DNA from: Candidatus Omnitrophota bacterium
GTDB taxonomy: Bacteria; Omnitrophota; Gorgyraeia; 2-02-FULL-51-18; JAGOUK01
DNA length: 8,848 bases
Reading direction: 5' to 3'
Assembly (NCBI GenBank): GCA_018061225.1
Contig: JAGOUK010000045.1
Coordinates: 1 to 8,848 of the forward strand
Of this stretch, positions 1-6,477 are shown in pieces. The translations under genes were made by a program, and so were the position numbers. Positions within the stretch are counted from its first letter, which is position 1; each line of letters starts with the position of its first letter. The notes under the pieces were generated by a model. That model had not been told where the DNA came from. It saw only the letters and a program-made list of their open reading frames with translations, and did not search any database.

Positions 1-813
1 TCGCCTGAGGCCGCCCGCATCGTGGAACAATTCTTTGAGAAAAAATGGATCGACGCCGAGATTCGTCCGGGCAAGCAAGGCGGCGGCTTCTGTTGTCAGA
101 CGACACCGGACTTACATCCCTACATTCTCGTGAATTACACCGGCCATCTGCGGGATGTGCTCACCGTCGCGCATGAACTCGGTCACGGCCTGCATCAGTA
201 CCTGGCACGCAAAGTCGGCATCCTAGAATCCGACGCGCCGCTCACCATGGCCGAAACTGCCTCCGTTTTCGGCGAAATGCTGATCTTCGACCGTGTGCTG
301 GGAGAAGTGAAAGACCCTAAGGAAAGATTGGCGCTTTTATGCGGGAAAATCGATGATAACTTTTCAACCGTGTTCCGCCAGATTGCCATGACGGAGTTTG
401 AGATCAAGGCGCATCAGGCGGGTATCAAGGACGGCGAACTGTCGGAAGAAGTGTTGAATGGGTTCTGGATGGAGTCCAACCGGGAGCTATACGGCAGCAG
501 CGTCGCGCTGACCGACAATTACCGCCACGGCTGGAAGTATATCCCTCACTTCGTCCACACGCCGTTCTATTGCTACGCCTACGCCTTCGCGCAACTCTTC
601 GTGCTGTCGCTGTACCAGAAGTACAAAGAAGTCGGCCCCGCCGAGTTCGTCCCCAAATACCTCAACATGCTCTCACTCGGCGGCTCCCAAAAGCCCGAAG
701 ACCTCGCCGCCGCCATGGGCCTCGACCTCACCGCCCCCGATTTCTGGCGCTCCGGCCTCGACCTCCTCAACTCCCTAGTCTCCGAAGCCGAAACTCTAGC
801 CGCTCGCGGATAA
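1..813 (+). CDS. M3-family oligoendopeptidase (PepF-like), 3' part only
   Basis: This is the C-terminal 270 residues of a zinc metallopeptidase of the M3 (thimet/oligoendopeptidase F) family, which cleaves short peptides in the cytoplasm. The frame is open from base 1, so the gene starts outside the window; a GTG at 22 is in frame but lies inside the domain and is not the real start. Seen directly, in residues counted from base 1: the zinc motif HELGH at 58-62, the third-ligand region MAETAS with Glu85, and the tyrosine-rich substrate segment HTPFYCYAYAF near 185-195, all in the order typical of PepF. Family members are about 600 residues long, so roughly the first 330 are missing. It ends at TAA 811-813, convergent with the maf-like gene 27 bases away. 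The family call is firm; PepF against another M3 subgroup is inference. Confidence 0.93.
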   Translation, partial: SPEAARIVEQFFEKKWIDAEIRPGKQGGGFCCQTTPDLHPYILVNYTGHLRDVLTVAHELGHGLHQYLARKVGILESDAPLTMAETASVFGEMLIFDRVLGEVKDPKERLALLCGKIDDNFSTVFRQIAMTEFEIKAHQAGIKDGELSEEVLNGFWMESNRELYGSSVALTDNYRHGWKYIPHFVHTPFYCYAYAFAQLFVLSLYQKYKEVGPAEFVPKYLNMLSLGGSQKPEDLAAAMGLDLTAPDFWRSGLDLLNSLVSEAETLAARG

Positions 814-820
814 GGAAGAA

Positions 821-837
821 CTCCGCTTCGGCGAGAG
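821..837 (-). terminator. Weak candidate hairpin between convergent genes
   Basis: In the 27-base gap between the peptidase and maf-like stop codons, CTC-CGC (821-826) pairs with GCG-GAG (831-837, one bulged A) around TTCG. Read on the plus strand this is a C(UUCG)G loop, an unusually stable tetraloop. On the minus strand it is followed by a pyrimidine-rich run (TTCTTCCTTATCC), so it could stop the maf transcript. On the plus strand there is no U-tract. Function is inferred and weak. Confidence 0.3.
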
Positions 838-840
838 CGA

Positions 841-1416
841 TTACCGCTTTAACTTACGGAGCACGGTAAGGAGCTGTTCGAGGGGGAGGCCGATAACGTT
901 GGATTCGGAGCCGCGGACGCGGGCCACCAGAGCTCGGCCGTGTTCCTGGTAACCGTACGCGCCGGCTTTGTCTTTGTATTCGCCGGTGTCGAGGTAGGAT
1001 TGGATTTGTTTGGCGGAAAGTTTTTTAAAAGTCACTTTGGACTTCACCGTAAAAGTCTTGTAACAGCCGGCACTCAAGTCTTTGAGCGCCACTGCCGTGA
1101 TCACGGTGTGGGTGCGGCCCGCAAATCGCGCCAATATCCGGGCCGCGTCGGCTCGGTCCTTGGGCTTGATGACCGCCTTGCCCTTAAAGTCGATGAGTGT
1201 GTCGGCGGCCAGGACAATTCCCCTGCGCTGCCGAGCAGCCGCTGACGGCACGCTGGCCCGGGAGCATTTGAGCAGCGCGTTCCAAAGCGCGTTGTCTTCG
1301 GGAGAGAGCGCCGCGTGCATGATCTCCTCATGCGCGGAAGGAATGCAGCGGTAGCGCAATCCCGCCTGGGACAGAAGATCACGCCGTCTGGGAGAAAGAG
1401 ATGCCAGGAAGATCAT
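841..1416 (-). CDS. maf: Maf-like nucleoside triphosphate pyrophosphatase
   Basis: A 191-residue protein of the Maf/HAM1 fold, which hydrolyses non-canonical or surplus nucleoside triphosphates (dTTP/UTP in the YhdE branch) to the monophosphate and pyrophosphate in the cytoplasm. Motifs are in family order: LASLSPRRRDLL at 4-15, AADTLI at 70-75 with the catalytic Asp72, KPKD at 84-87, GRTHTVITAV at 100-109, DKAGAYGYQ at 149-157 and NVIGLPL at 173-179. Length matches the family. The start at 1416 is chosen because LASxSPRR normally lies at the extreme N-terminus, ATG overlaps the stop of the SDR gene (ATGA), and GGGGAG lies 8 bases upstream. An in-frame ATG at 1467 would add 17 unmatched residues. 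It is the last gene of the STAS-SDR-Maf group. DKAGAYG favours the YhdE-type (dTTP/UTP) subgroup, but substrate is not proven by sequence. Confidence 0.93.
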   Translation of the reverse strand: MIFLASLSPRRRDLLSQAGLRYRCIPSAHEEIMHAALSPEDNALWNALLKCSRASVPSAAARQRRGIVLAADTLIDFKGKAVIKPKDRADAARILARFAGRTHTVITAVALKDLSAGCYKTFTVKSKVTFKKLSAKQIQSYLDTGEYKDKAGAYGYQEHGRALVARVRGSESNVIGLPLEQLLTVLRKLKR

Positions 1417-2249
1417 ACCAGCAGCTCCCCATAACCTTCGCGGTAACCCGGGTACCGTGGAATCCATCCGAGCTGCTTTAATTTTTTGTTATTGCAGCGC
1501 TTTGAAGCATCCAATAACTTGGCCGCGTCCGCGGGTAAAGGTTCAGCAGGAGCCCCGACGCCAAGCTTCGCGGATAGCCAGACATAAAAATCTGATTGAG
1601 ACACCGGTTGATCATCCGAAGCGAGATACACCTGACGGGGCTCGCCGCGGTCCAACAGCAACGCAAGCGCCGAGGCCGCGTCCTCTCGATGAATGCGGTT
1701 GGTGTAGGCCGCGCCTAGTGTCGGCTTCAGCCGGCCGGTGCGGATGGCATCGATGCGGTTGCGTCCGGGTCCATAAATTCCCGAGAGTCTCAGCACCCCT
1801 CCCCGCACCGGAGCCGCGAGAACCATTTTTTCCGTTTTTCTTAAGATTAGCGCGTCTTCATCGAGTTCCTGCTCCCGGATCGGAGTGTCCGCGTCCACCC
1901 ACCCTCCCGCGCGAGGCCCGTAGACCGAGGTGCTCGAAACAAAGATGAATCTCGCGTTCTCGGCGGGCTTGATAGCACGCAACAGCTCTTCGGTGGCGTC
2001 ATAATAGGTGGATTGATAGTTCTCACCTTTGGACGGGGCTTGGCAGGCAATCACCGCGTCCACGGGCGGGAGACTGCGCAGAGAAGCTGCGTGCTTAAGA
2101 TCGGCCTCAAACGGCTCAAGGCCCGATGACCGAACCCGATCCAGCGAAGCTTGGCTGCGGCAAAGACCCCACACCCGATGCCCTTGGCTAACCAATAAGG
2201 CGCCAGCAGCCCTGCCGATATATCCGCAGCCGGCAATCAGAATATTCAT
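1413..2249 (-). CDS. YeeZ-like NAD(P)-binding epimerase/dehydratase (atypical SDR)
   Basis: A 278-residue extended/atypical short-chain dehydrogenase with a Rossmann fold, probably cytoplasmic. The dinucleotide motif GCGYIG is at 7-12, directly after the first strand. VSSTSVYG at 104-111 carries the usual Ser and Tyr110, but the Lys four residues after the Tyr is absent (Ala114), so the classical YxxxK site is incomplete; this is common in the YeeZ-like (SDR_a5) group. RLSGIYGPGR at 154-163 and NRIHREDAA at 184-192 are further family landmarks, and the C-terminus has the SKR..N.KL...GW pattern. The substrate is unknown. It starts 19 bases after the STAS stop with no visible Shine-Dalgarno, and its TGA overlaps the maf-like ATG by 4 bases. 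That arrangement supports co-transcription rather than a shared pathway. Confidence 0.85.
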   Translation of the reverse strand: MNILIAGCGYIGRAAGALLVSQGHRVWGLCRSQASLDRVRSSGLEPFEADLKHAASLRSLPPVDAVIACQAPSKGENYQSTYYDATEELLRAIKPAENARFIFVSSTSVYGPRAGGWVDADTPIREQELDEDALILRKTEKMVLAAPVRGGVLRLSGIYGPGRNRIDAIRTGRLKPTLGAAYTNRIHREDAASALALLLDRGEPRQVYLASDDQPVSQSDFYVWLSAKLGVGAPAEPLPADAAKLLDASKRCNNKKLKQLGWIPRYPGYREGYGELLV

Positions 2250-2254
2250 AAGAG

Positions 2255-2267
2255 GGCGCCGGGCGCC
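2255..2267 (-). repeat. GC-only inverted repeat upstream of the SDR gene start
   Basis: The sequence GGCGCC-G-GGCGCC fills most of the 19-base gap between the STAS stop and the SDR start. Each half is self-complementary, so transcript could fold into a 5-bp GC stem with a 3-base loop. It sits where a ribosome binding site would be expected, and no AGGA-like sequence is present. It may keep translation of the SDR gene low, or it may be chance in GC-rich DNA. Confidence 0.35.
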
Positions 2268-2268
2268 G

Positions 2269-2661
2269 TCACTTTTTGGGGGAGATTTTTTTGAGCTCTT
2301 CGGCCATCATGCGGTCAAGATAAGCGTCAGCCTCTTCCACATTCGAAAAAACACATTCGAGCGGGAGCGCCTTGACGATCTCGAACACTTTTTTGATCTG
2401 AGGCTGAAGTTTGACGAAGGAAAGAACGCCCTGGCGTTGCTGGACGCTTTTGCGAAGATCGAAGAAGGAGCGGATGCCGGCACTCGACACGTAATTGCAC
2501 TTAGCCATGTCAATGAGCACACGGGTGATGCGCTTGTCGATTAACGGCTTGACCAGGCGGTCGAATTCTTGACACGTTTCGCTGTCAACGCGTCCTTCCA
2601 CCTCAACCGTCATGGAGCCGGGGCCGCCTGGAATAAATTTAAGATCAAGAAGTTTAGACAT
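2269..2661 (-). CDS. STAS-domain anti-sigma-factor antagonist (SpoIIAA/RsbV type)
   Basis: A 130-residue single STAS domain. Such proteins bind and sequester an anti-sigma factor or similar switch kinase while unphosphorylated and are released when a Ser is phosphorylated. The expected landmarks are present: VEGRVDSET at 21-29 (strand 2, start of helix 1), RVLIDMAKCNYVSSAGIRSF at 47-66, and a C-terminal helix reaching about 118 followed by a Lys-rich tail. By alignment to the DSSGL motif of SpoIIAA, Ser60 would be the phosphoacceptor; the preceding Asp is replaced by Ser59, a common variant. No partner kinase, phosphatase or sigma factor is encoded here, so the target pathway is unknown. The start at 2661 gives a complete first strand; AAGGG lies 9 bases upstream. 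First gene of the STAS-SDR-Maf group. Confidence 0.88.
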   Translation of the reverse strand: MSKLLDLKFIPGGPGSMTVEVEGRVDSETCQEFDRLVKPLIDKRITRVLIDMAKCNYVSSAGIRSFFDLRKSVQQRQGVLSFVKLQPQIKKVFEIVKALPLECVFSNVEEADAYLDRMMAEELKKISPKK

Positions 2662-2675
2662 AATTTGAAGCCCTT

Positions 2676-2704
2676 ATTTTAATCTCCAGACAGTTAAATG
2701 GCAA
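2676..2704 (-). promoter_or_regulatory. Sigma70-like promoter for the STAS-SDR-maf group
   Basis: On the minus strand TTGCCA (2704-2699) and TAAAAT (2681-2676) are separated by exactly 17 bases; each hexamer matches the sigma70 consensus at 5 of 6 positions. The -10 box ends only 14 bases before the STAS ATG, so the mRNA leader would be about 7-8 bases and would not include the AAGGG at 2675-2671. Function is inferred from consensus only. Confidence 0.45.
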
Positions 2705-2737
2705 ATCGCCGCAAAAACCCTCAGCCCCAGCCGGCGG

Positions 2738-3343
2738 CTAGGAACCGAAGTAAAAAGTATCCGGTTCCGGCAGCGGGTCTTTGATCGGATTGCTCTTGGG
2801 CCGCTTCGCGGGTGCCAGTGCCCGCAGATACCGGTACATCGCTCTCATATCATCAAGCGACCAGTTAGAATGCATATCCCAGGGCATGGCCTGCCAGTGC
2901 GCGGCCTGGCCGTCCGGATAAAGACCCGACTTCATCGCCGTGATGAAGTCCTCTTCGGACCAATTACCGATGCCCGTCTCCGGATCCGGCGTGAGGTTGA
3001 GCGCCACCCGTTCTCCAAGTTCGTTCTGCCAGCGAACGCGCATCCCGCCCTGAAGCGGCTTCCAGTGATGCGGCCCGATCCAGGAATAAGCCGTGTGACA
3101 CATGGCGCATCCGGCGACCGTCATCACGTATTCGCCGCGGGCTTCCCAGTCGTTCTTGGCTTCGAACACCGGCATGGATTGATCCAGCCGCCATTTGACC
3201 ATCCCCGCCGGCATAATCGTCGTTCCGGGCCAGATCGAATAAATCCAAACAAACAATAGCCCCAGCGCCGCCCAGATCAGCTTCGCGGCAATCGACATTT
3301 TACGCTTCACGCGCTTGGGGCCGCGCTGCCTTCCCCGGCTCAT
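2738..3343 (-). CDS. Membrane-anchored monoheme cytochrome c
   Basis: A 201-residue c-type cytochrome, expected to be held on the outer face of the inner membrane and to pass electrons in the periplasm. A basic N-terminus (RGPKRVKRK) precedes one hydrophobic helix at about 19-38 without a clear cleavage site, so it probably stays as an anchor. The heme motif CAMCH is at 79-83, after ARGEY. The likely distal ligand is Met153 in QAMPW. NLTPDPETGIGNW at 116-128 and the closing helix DDMRAMYRYLRAL at 164-176 complete the domain. The same ordered motifs occur in the third heme domain of the preceding gene, so the two are paralogous. ATG at 3343 overlaps that gene's stop (ATGA) and has GGAGG 7 bases upstream, which decides the start over Met16. 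It resembles the cytochrome subunits of membrane alcohol/sugar dehydrogenases; its partner here is inferred from context. Confidence 0.88.
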   Translation of the reverse strand: MSRGRQRGPKRVKRKMSIAAKLIWAALGLLFVWIYSIWPGTTIMPAGMVKWRLDQSMPVFEAKNDWEARGEYVMTVAGCAMCHTAYSWIGPHHWKPLQGGMRVRWQNELGERVALNLTPDPETGIGNWSEEDFITAMKSGLYPDGQAAHWQAMPWDMHSNWSLDDMRAMYRYLRALAPAKRPKSNPIKDPLPEPDTFYFGS

Positions 3344-4689
3344 CGGCCGCCCTCCCTGTTCTCAGCGCCTTGCGATCGGAGGTCTCGTTCCCGCTGACCG
3401 TCCAGTTTTTCGGCTTGCGAACGGCGGCTGCCGACATTGTACGGCGGGTATTCAAGACGGCCGTGTTCGAGACCAACCAATTGACGCATACGCGTCCAGA
3501 GACGTTCCCAGATCGGATAATAGCGGCGGGGCGGCACGCGGTTCTCAATGGCCTTGAGACTCTTCACGTAAACAGCAATATCCTTAGCATCCTCTTCTGT
3601 CAGATGCGAGAAGTACACCCACGGCATCGAGAAGGCTTCGATCCGCCGGTCGGGCGCGTGCCCTGTCGTGATCACACGCATGATCTCTTCCTCGGTCCAC
3701 TCACCAAGTCCATCCGCCGGATGTGAGGTGATGTTGCGCGTCGGAAAAACCCCGGTCCCCGGCAGCGTGATCGCGACGCCTCCGGCGAGATAGGGCTTCA
3801 CGTAGTAAGCCCCGTCCTTGTCGTAAGAATTGTGGCAAAGGGCGCAGCTCATGGCGCGGACGAGATATTCCCCCCGCTCGCGGGACGGGAGCGCACGCTT
3901 CCAAGCTTCCGCCGACGGAAGCGTTCTTTGCTCCGGCGCGACCTGAAGCGATGCCGCATACGCGGCCACATCCGCGCGTGTCGTGTCGTTCAGCGTCTCG
4001 GCAAACGACACCATCGGGCTGCCGCTGATCCCGACCGTCAGTGTTTTATAGATATCCGCCGCGCTGCTTCCGCCGCCGTATCCGCGCGCATCCGTCAGGT
4101 CGACCGGATTGATCAAAAAGCCGTCTTTATCTTTAAGCTGTCCCGCCAACTCTCCCAATCCCCGGCCGTCTGCTCCGTGGCAGGACGCGCAACGGGCCGC
4201 AAACACCGCTTTGCCATTGGCGATTCTCCCGGGTTTGAGAACGGGAGATTTTCTCGTCAGCTCCGCGGGAGCCTGAACCGGCAGACCGGGATTTTCCGGG
4301 GCTCCCGATTTTTTTGAAAAATTCAAAACGTATTCAGAAACCATTCGGATTTCTTCGGCCGAGAGCCATTTGGCGTAGCCGCTCATGGATGTTCTGGGGA
4401 TGCCGTGAGCAACCACCCGCTCAACGTCGGAGAGCAGCGGCAAGCTGTCGCCGGGAGTGGACTTAAACTTGTAACTGCCGTTGGTGAAGTCGCGCGGCCA
4501 GGGGCGCTGCATGGTATGCGCCGGGCCGTCGCCGGTTCCCTGGTCTCCGTGGCAGCGGGCGCAGTGCTGCTGATACAAAGTCTTGGCGGAAGAAGAACCG
4601 GCCCATGCCGACGCCGGCGGCATGCAAACAGCCGCGATCAGAGCGGCCGAGATAAAACGGATGGAGGGGGCTGATCTGCCCATTGTCAT
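3340..4689 (-). CDS. Secreted triheme cytochrome c
   Basis: A 449-residue periplasmic electron carrier with three class I-type cytochrome c domains. A signal peptide spans about 1-30 (hydrophobic ISAALIAAVCMP, likely cleavage after ASAWA). Heme motifs are CARCH at 43-47, CASCH at 167-171 and CALCH at 282-286; probable distal ligands are Met102 (RTSMSGY), Met226 (GSPMVSF) and Met355 (FSMPW). Domain 1 has the RPWPRDFTNGSYKFKSTP pattern of small respiratory cytochromes. Domain 3 (RGEY, NITSHPADGLGEW, MPW) is paralogous to the next gene. The last 30 or so residues are charged and rich in Arg, Gln and Glu. The start at 4689 is set by the signal peptide and by ATGA overlap with the PuuD-like gene. 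The same frame stays open to 5340, but those 217 codons are out of phase with a real gene. Downstream it overlaps the anchored cytochrome by 4 bases. Confidence 0.9.
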   Translation of the reverse strand: MTMGRSAPSIRFISAALIAAVCMPPASAWAGSSSAKTLYQQHCARCHGDQGTGDGPAHTMQRPWPRDFTNGSYKFKSTPGDSLPLLSDVERVVAHGIPRTSMSGYAKWLSAEEIRMVSEYVLNFSKKSGAPENPGLPVQAPAELTRKSPVLKPGRIANGKAVFAARCASCHGADGRGLGELAGQLKDKDGFLINPVDLTDARGYGGGSSAADIYKTLTVGISGSPMVSFAETLNDTTRADVAAYAASLQVAPEQRTLPSAEAWKRALPSRERGEYLVRAMSCALCHNSYDKDGAYYVKPYLAGGVAITLPGTGVFPTRNITSHPADGLGEWTEEEIMRVITTGHAPDRRIEAFSMPWVYFSHLTEEDAKDIAVYVKSLKAIENRVPPRRYYPIWERLWTRMRQLVGLEHGRLEYPPYNVGSRRSQAEKLDGQRERDLRSQGAENREGGR

Positions 4690-5303
4690 GACCGGCCGAA
4701 TATCCTCGAAGCGATCATGTAGAGATGCGCCACAAGAGCGAATCCGATGATAAACATTCCCGTGACGATCCAGCCGTTTATGATCGGCAAATGACTCGCG
4801 GATGCCATCGAAAAAATCAACGGCACGGAAAGGTAAGTGTTGATCTTGGAGGCCTTCTCCACGCGGCCCGCCAAACGGGGCATCTCGGCGGGTGTTTCGC
4901 CCGAACGCATCCAGCCAATAATGCGGGTCTGCGCCGGAAATATCACCCACCAAACATTCACAAAAAGCACCGTGCCCAGGATCACGCCGATCGAGATCCA
5001 ATGACCCCAAGTCGTGTTGCCGAGGCCGTCCGGACCGTGGAACCCGATGTTGGATTCCCCATAACACTTGTAGAGCAGATACAGCCACCCCGTGACATAG
5101 GTCGCCAGCGCGCCCCACTTGAGCCAGAACAAAGCGCGCTCCAGAATACCCGGAATCGCCCGGCGGCGGATATCCGCGTCCATTTGGCGCGCGGCCGGCG
5201 TCAGGACAAAATTCATAAAATAAGAAACCCCGATCCACAGCATCGCGGTCGTGATGTGTACCCAGCGCAAGGTCATCAGCACAGTCAAATGAATGTCGGT
5301 CAT
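4686..5303 (-). CDS. PuuD-like membrane protein (urate oxidase N-terminal family), no cytochrome domain
   Basis: A 205-residue inner-membrane protein with about five helices (near 12-34, 58-79, 101-123, 153-172 and 177-197). Its segments LRWVHITTAMLWIGVSYF (12-29), the NVWWVIFPAQ region (116-125) and NTYLSVPLIFSMASASHLP (155-173) match, from memory, the PF06181/DUF989 membrane domain of PuuD. PuuD is a urate hydroxylase whose membrane domain is fused to a C-terminal cytochrome c. Here the protein ends after the membrane part, and cytochromes follow as separate overlapping genes. His16 and His171 are candidate cofactor ligands. AGGA lies 7 bases before the ATG at 5303, and the stop overlaps the next ATG. 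Urate as substrate is not established: no purine gene is in view, and short relatives may oxidise something else. The family call is good; the reaction is inference. Confidence 0.75.
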   Translation of the reverse strand: MTDIHLTVLMTLRWVHITTAMLWIGVSYFMNFVLTPAARQMDADIRRRAIPGILERALFWLKWGALATYVTGWLYLLYKCYGESNIGFHGPDGLGNTTWGHWISIGVILGTVLFVNVWWVIFPAQTRIIGWMRSGETPAEMPRLAGRVEKASKINTYLSVPLIFSMASASHLPIINGWIVTGMFIIGFALVAHLYMIASRIFGRS

Positions 5304-5338
5304 ATTTTTTTCCTAACGCTCGTTGTAAATCCAGAAAC

Positions 5339-5383
5339 AAAAAACCGGATGGAGTGTCCGTGACACCGCCATCCGGTTTTTTT
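5339..5383 (-). terminator. Strong intrinsic terminator behind the aldolase gene
   Basis: AAAACCGGATGG (5341-5352) pairs with CCATCCGGTTTT (5369-5380), and a second stem GTGTC/GACAC (5354-5358 with 5362-5366) closes on a 3-base loop. On the minus strand the arm is followed by a run of six T, 14 bases after the aldolase stop, the classic rho-independent form. The plus strand also has a seven-T run, so it could work both ways. It lies between the aldolase and the PuuD-like operon. Confidence 0.85.
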
Positions 5384-5396
5384 AGATCAAGAGACC

Positions 5397-6419
5397 TTAA
5401 GCGGCGACTTGCTGAATTCCGCCGTACTTAGCATGCCAGGGTTTCGCGGTGGTCTTGAGCAGGTTGTTGAGCGCGTTGATATTCGCCATTCCCTCACCCT
5501 TCATCCACTCGGCCAGCGCCGAGGCGCCGCCCTTCGCGAAGACGGGAACGCCGTTCGCCCAGGTCGCGCGGCCGCAGAGCACGCCCGCAAAACCAGTGTT
5601 GGCTTCAGCGGCGGCCGAAAGATTCTCAAGGAATTCGGCATTCGACACGCCCGCTGAGAGGTAGATGAACGGAACGCGGGAGGCCTGCGCCGACTCGTTG
5701 TAATGCTTAATCGCCTGTTTCCAGTCATAGGCTTTTTCACCTTTGAACGACTTGGAGCCTTCGGTGTACTTGAGATTGACCGGGACTTCGACCTTCAGAA
5801 CGTCGACGCCGTATTCGGGTTTCGAGAATTCCTGCGTGTAGTCCAGCACGATGCCGGGCTTGAGCTTGGCGTATTCCACGTCCTTGGCATCTCCGCCCTT
5901 GACGTCATAACCGACCGGCTCCAGGAAGAACGCGATATCTTCCTTAATGCACTCGTCACCAACCTTTTTGATGAAGTCTTTCTTCACCTGATTGACCTTG
6001 GCATCTTCGTGCTTAGTGTAATAGAGAAGGAGCTTCACGCAGTTGGCGCCGTTCTCTTTGAGCTTGGCGACCGACCAGCCGTCCAGGAGCGCGGGAACGC
6101 GGCCGGGCATCGAGTTGTCGTAGCCGGTGCGCTCATAAGCGAGCAAAAGACCACAATTGGCTCCGAGGAACTTCGTGGCGGGCAGACCAAATTCGGGGTC
6201 GAGAAGAAATGCGCTGGCATGAGGCGCGAGAGACTTCACGACTTCGATCTTGAAGTCCTGCATGTCCTTCGCGGGAATGTCCTTGGATTCCACGCCGCGG
6301 GCCTTGGCAATGGACGCCTGTAAGGATCCGCGCTGATCCATGGCGGCGGCGGTGATGACGCCCTCTTTGTTCGAAACAGCTTCTAAACTTGCGAGTTTAC
6401 CTTTTGAGATCTTGACCAT
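5397..6419 (-). CDS. LacD-type class I tagatose/fructose-bisphosphate aldolase
   Basis: A 340-residue cytoplasmic aldolase of the LacD family (TIM barrel, Schiff-base mechanism), which splits tagatose-1,6- or fructose-1,6-bisphosphate into dihydroxyacetone phosphate and glyceraldehyde 3-phosphate. Motifs: MDQRG at 27-31, LLDPEFGLPA at 72-81, CVKLLLYY at 127-134, FFLEPVGYD at 164-172, VLKVEVPV at 207-214 with the likely Schiff-base Lys209, and the phosphate-binding end SAGVSN (255-260) and CGRATW (282-287). LacD proteins are about 325 residues, so it is full length. AAGGAG lies 6 bases before the ATG. Codon use is strongly biased (AAG, ATC, TTC, GCC), suggesting high expression. No lactose or tagatose genes are adjacent, so a central glycolytic/gluconeogenic role is more likely than sugar catabolism; that is inference. 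A terminator follows at once. Confidence 0.9.
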   Translation of the reverse strand: MVKISKGKLASLEAVSNKEGVITAAAMDQRGSLQASIAKARGVESKDIPAKDMQDFKIEVVKSLAPHASAFLLDPEFGLPATKFLGANCGLLLAYERTGYDNSMPGRVPALLDGWSVAKLKENGANCVKLLLYYTKHEDAKVNQVKKDFIKKVGDECIKEDIAFFLEPVGYDVKGGDAKDVEYAKLKPGIVLDYTQEFSKPEYGVDVLKVEVPVNLKYTEGSKSFKGEKAYDWKQAIKHYNESAQASRVPFIYLSAGVSNAEFLENLSAAAEANTGFAGVLCGRATWANGVPVFAKGGASALAEWMKGEGMANINALNNLLKTTAKPWHAKYGGIQQVAA

Positions 6420-6444
6420 CTTGCTCTCCTTGTTACTTCTCGTA

Positions 6445-6462
6445 GGGCGGATTGTTCCGCCC
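6445..6462 (-). other. Perfect 7-bp hairpin in the aldolase leader region
   Basis: GGGCGGA (6445-6451) and TCCGCCC (6456-6462) form a perfect stem with a 4-base loop between the ychF stop and the aldolase start. No T-run follows on either strand, so it is not a standard terminator. It would lie in the 5' leader of the aldolase mRNA, ending 13 bases before the AAGGAG ribosome site, and could stabilise the message or mark a processing point. Confidence 0.4.
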
Positions 6463-6477
6463 GCAAATGAAGGGTTA

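Noticed and set aside
1417..1467. Upstream ATG for the maf-like gene
   Set aside because: It adds 17 residues before the conserved N-terminal LASLSPRR and overlaps the SDR gene by 55 bases; the 1416 ATG has a ribosome site and a 4-base overlap.
1457..2544. Two plus-strand open frames of 163 and 171 codons
   Set aside because: They are antisense to the SDR and STAS genes, are rich in Arg and Pro and have no family features.
2705..2737. Possible terminator after the anchored cytochrome gene
   Set aside because: Only short, imperfect GC stems can be drawn and the TTTTT run is not directly behind a stem.
4690..5340. In-frame extension of the triheme cytochrome to a 666-residue protein
   Set aside because: These 217 codons lie out of phase inside the PuuD-like gene, encode no recognisable domain, and precede a clear signal peptide starting at 4689.
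4725..5363. 212-codon plus-strand open frame
   Set aside because: It is antisense to the PuuD-like membrane gene, has low-complexity Arg/His-rich content and no motif.
5703..6323. 206-codon plus-strand open frame
   Set aside because: It is antisense to the aldolase gene, whose motifs are intact; strong codon bias on the coding strand keeps the opposite frame open.
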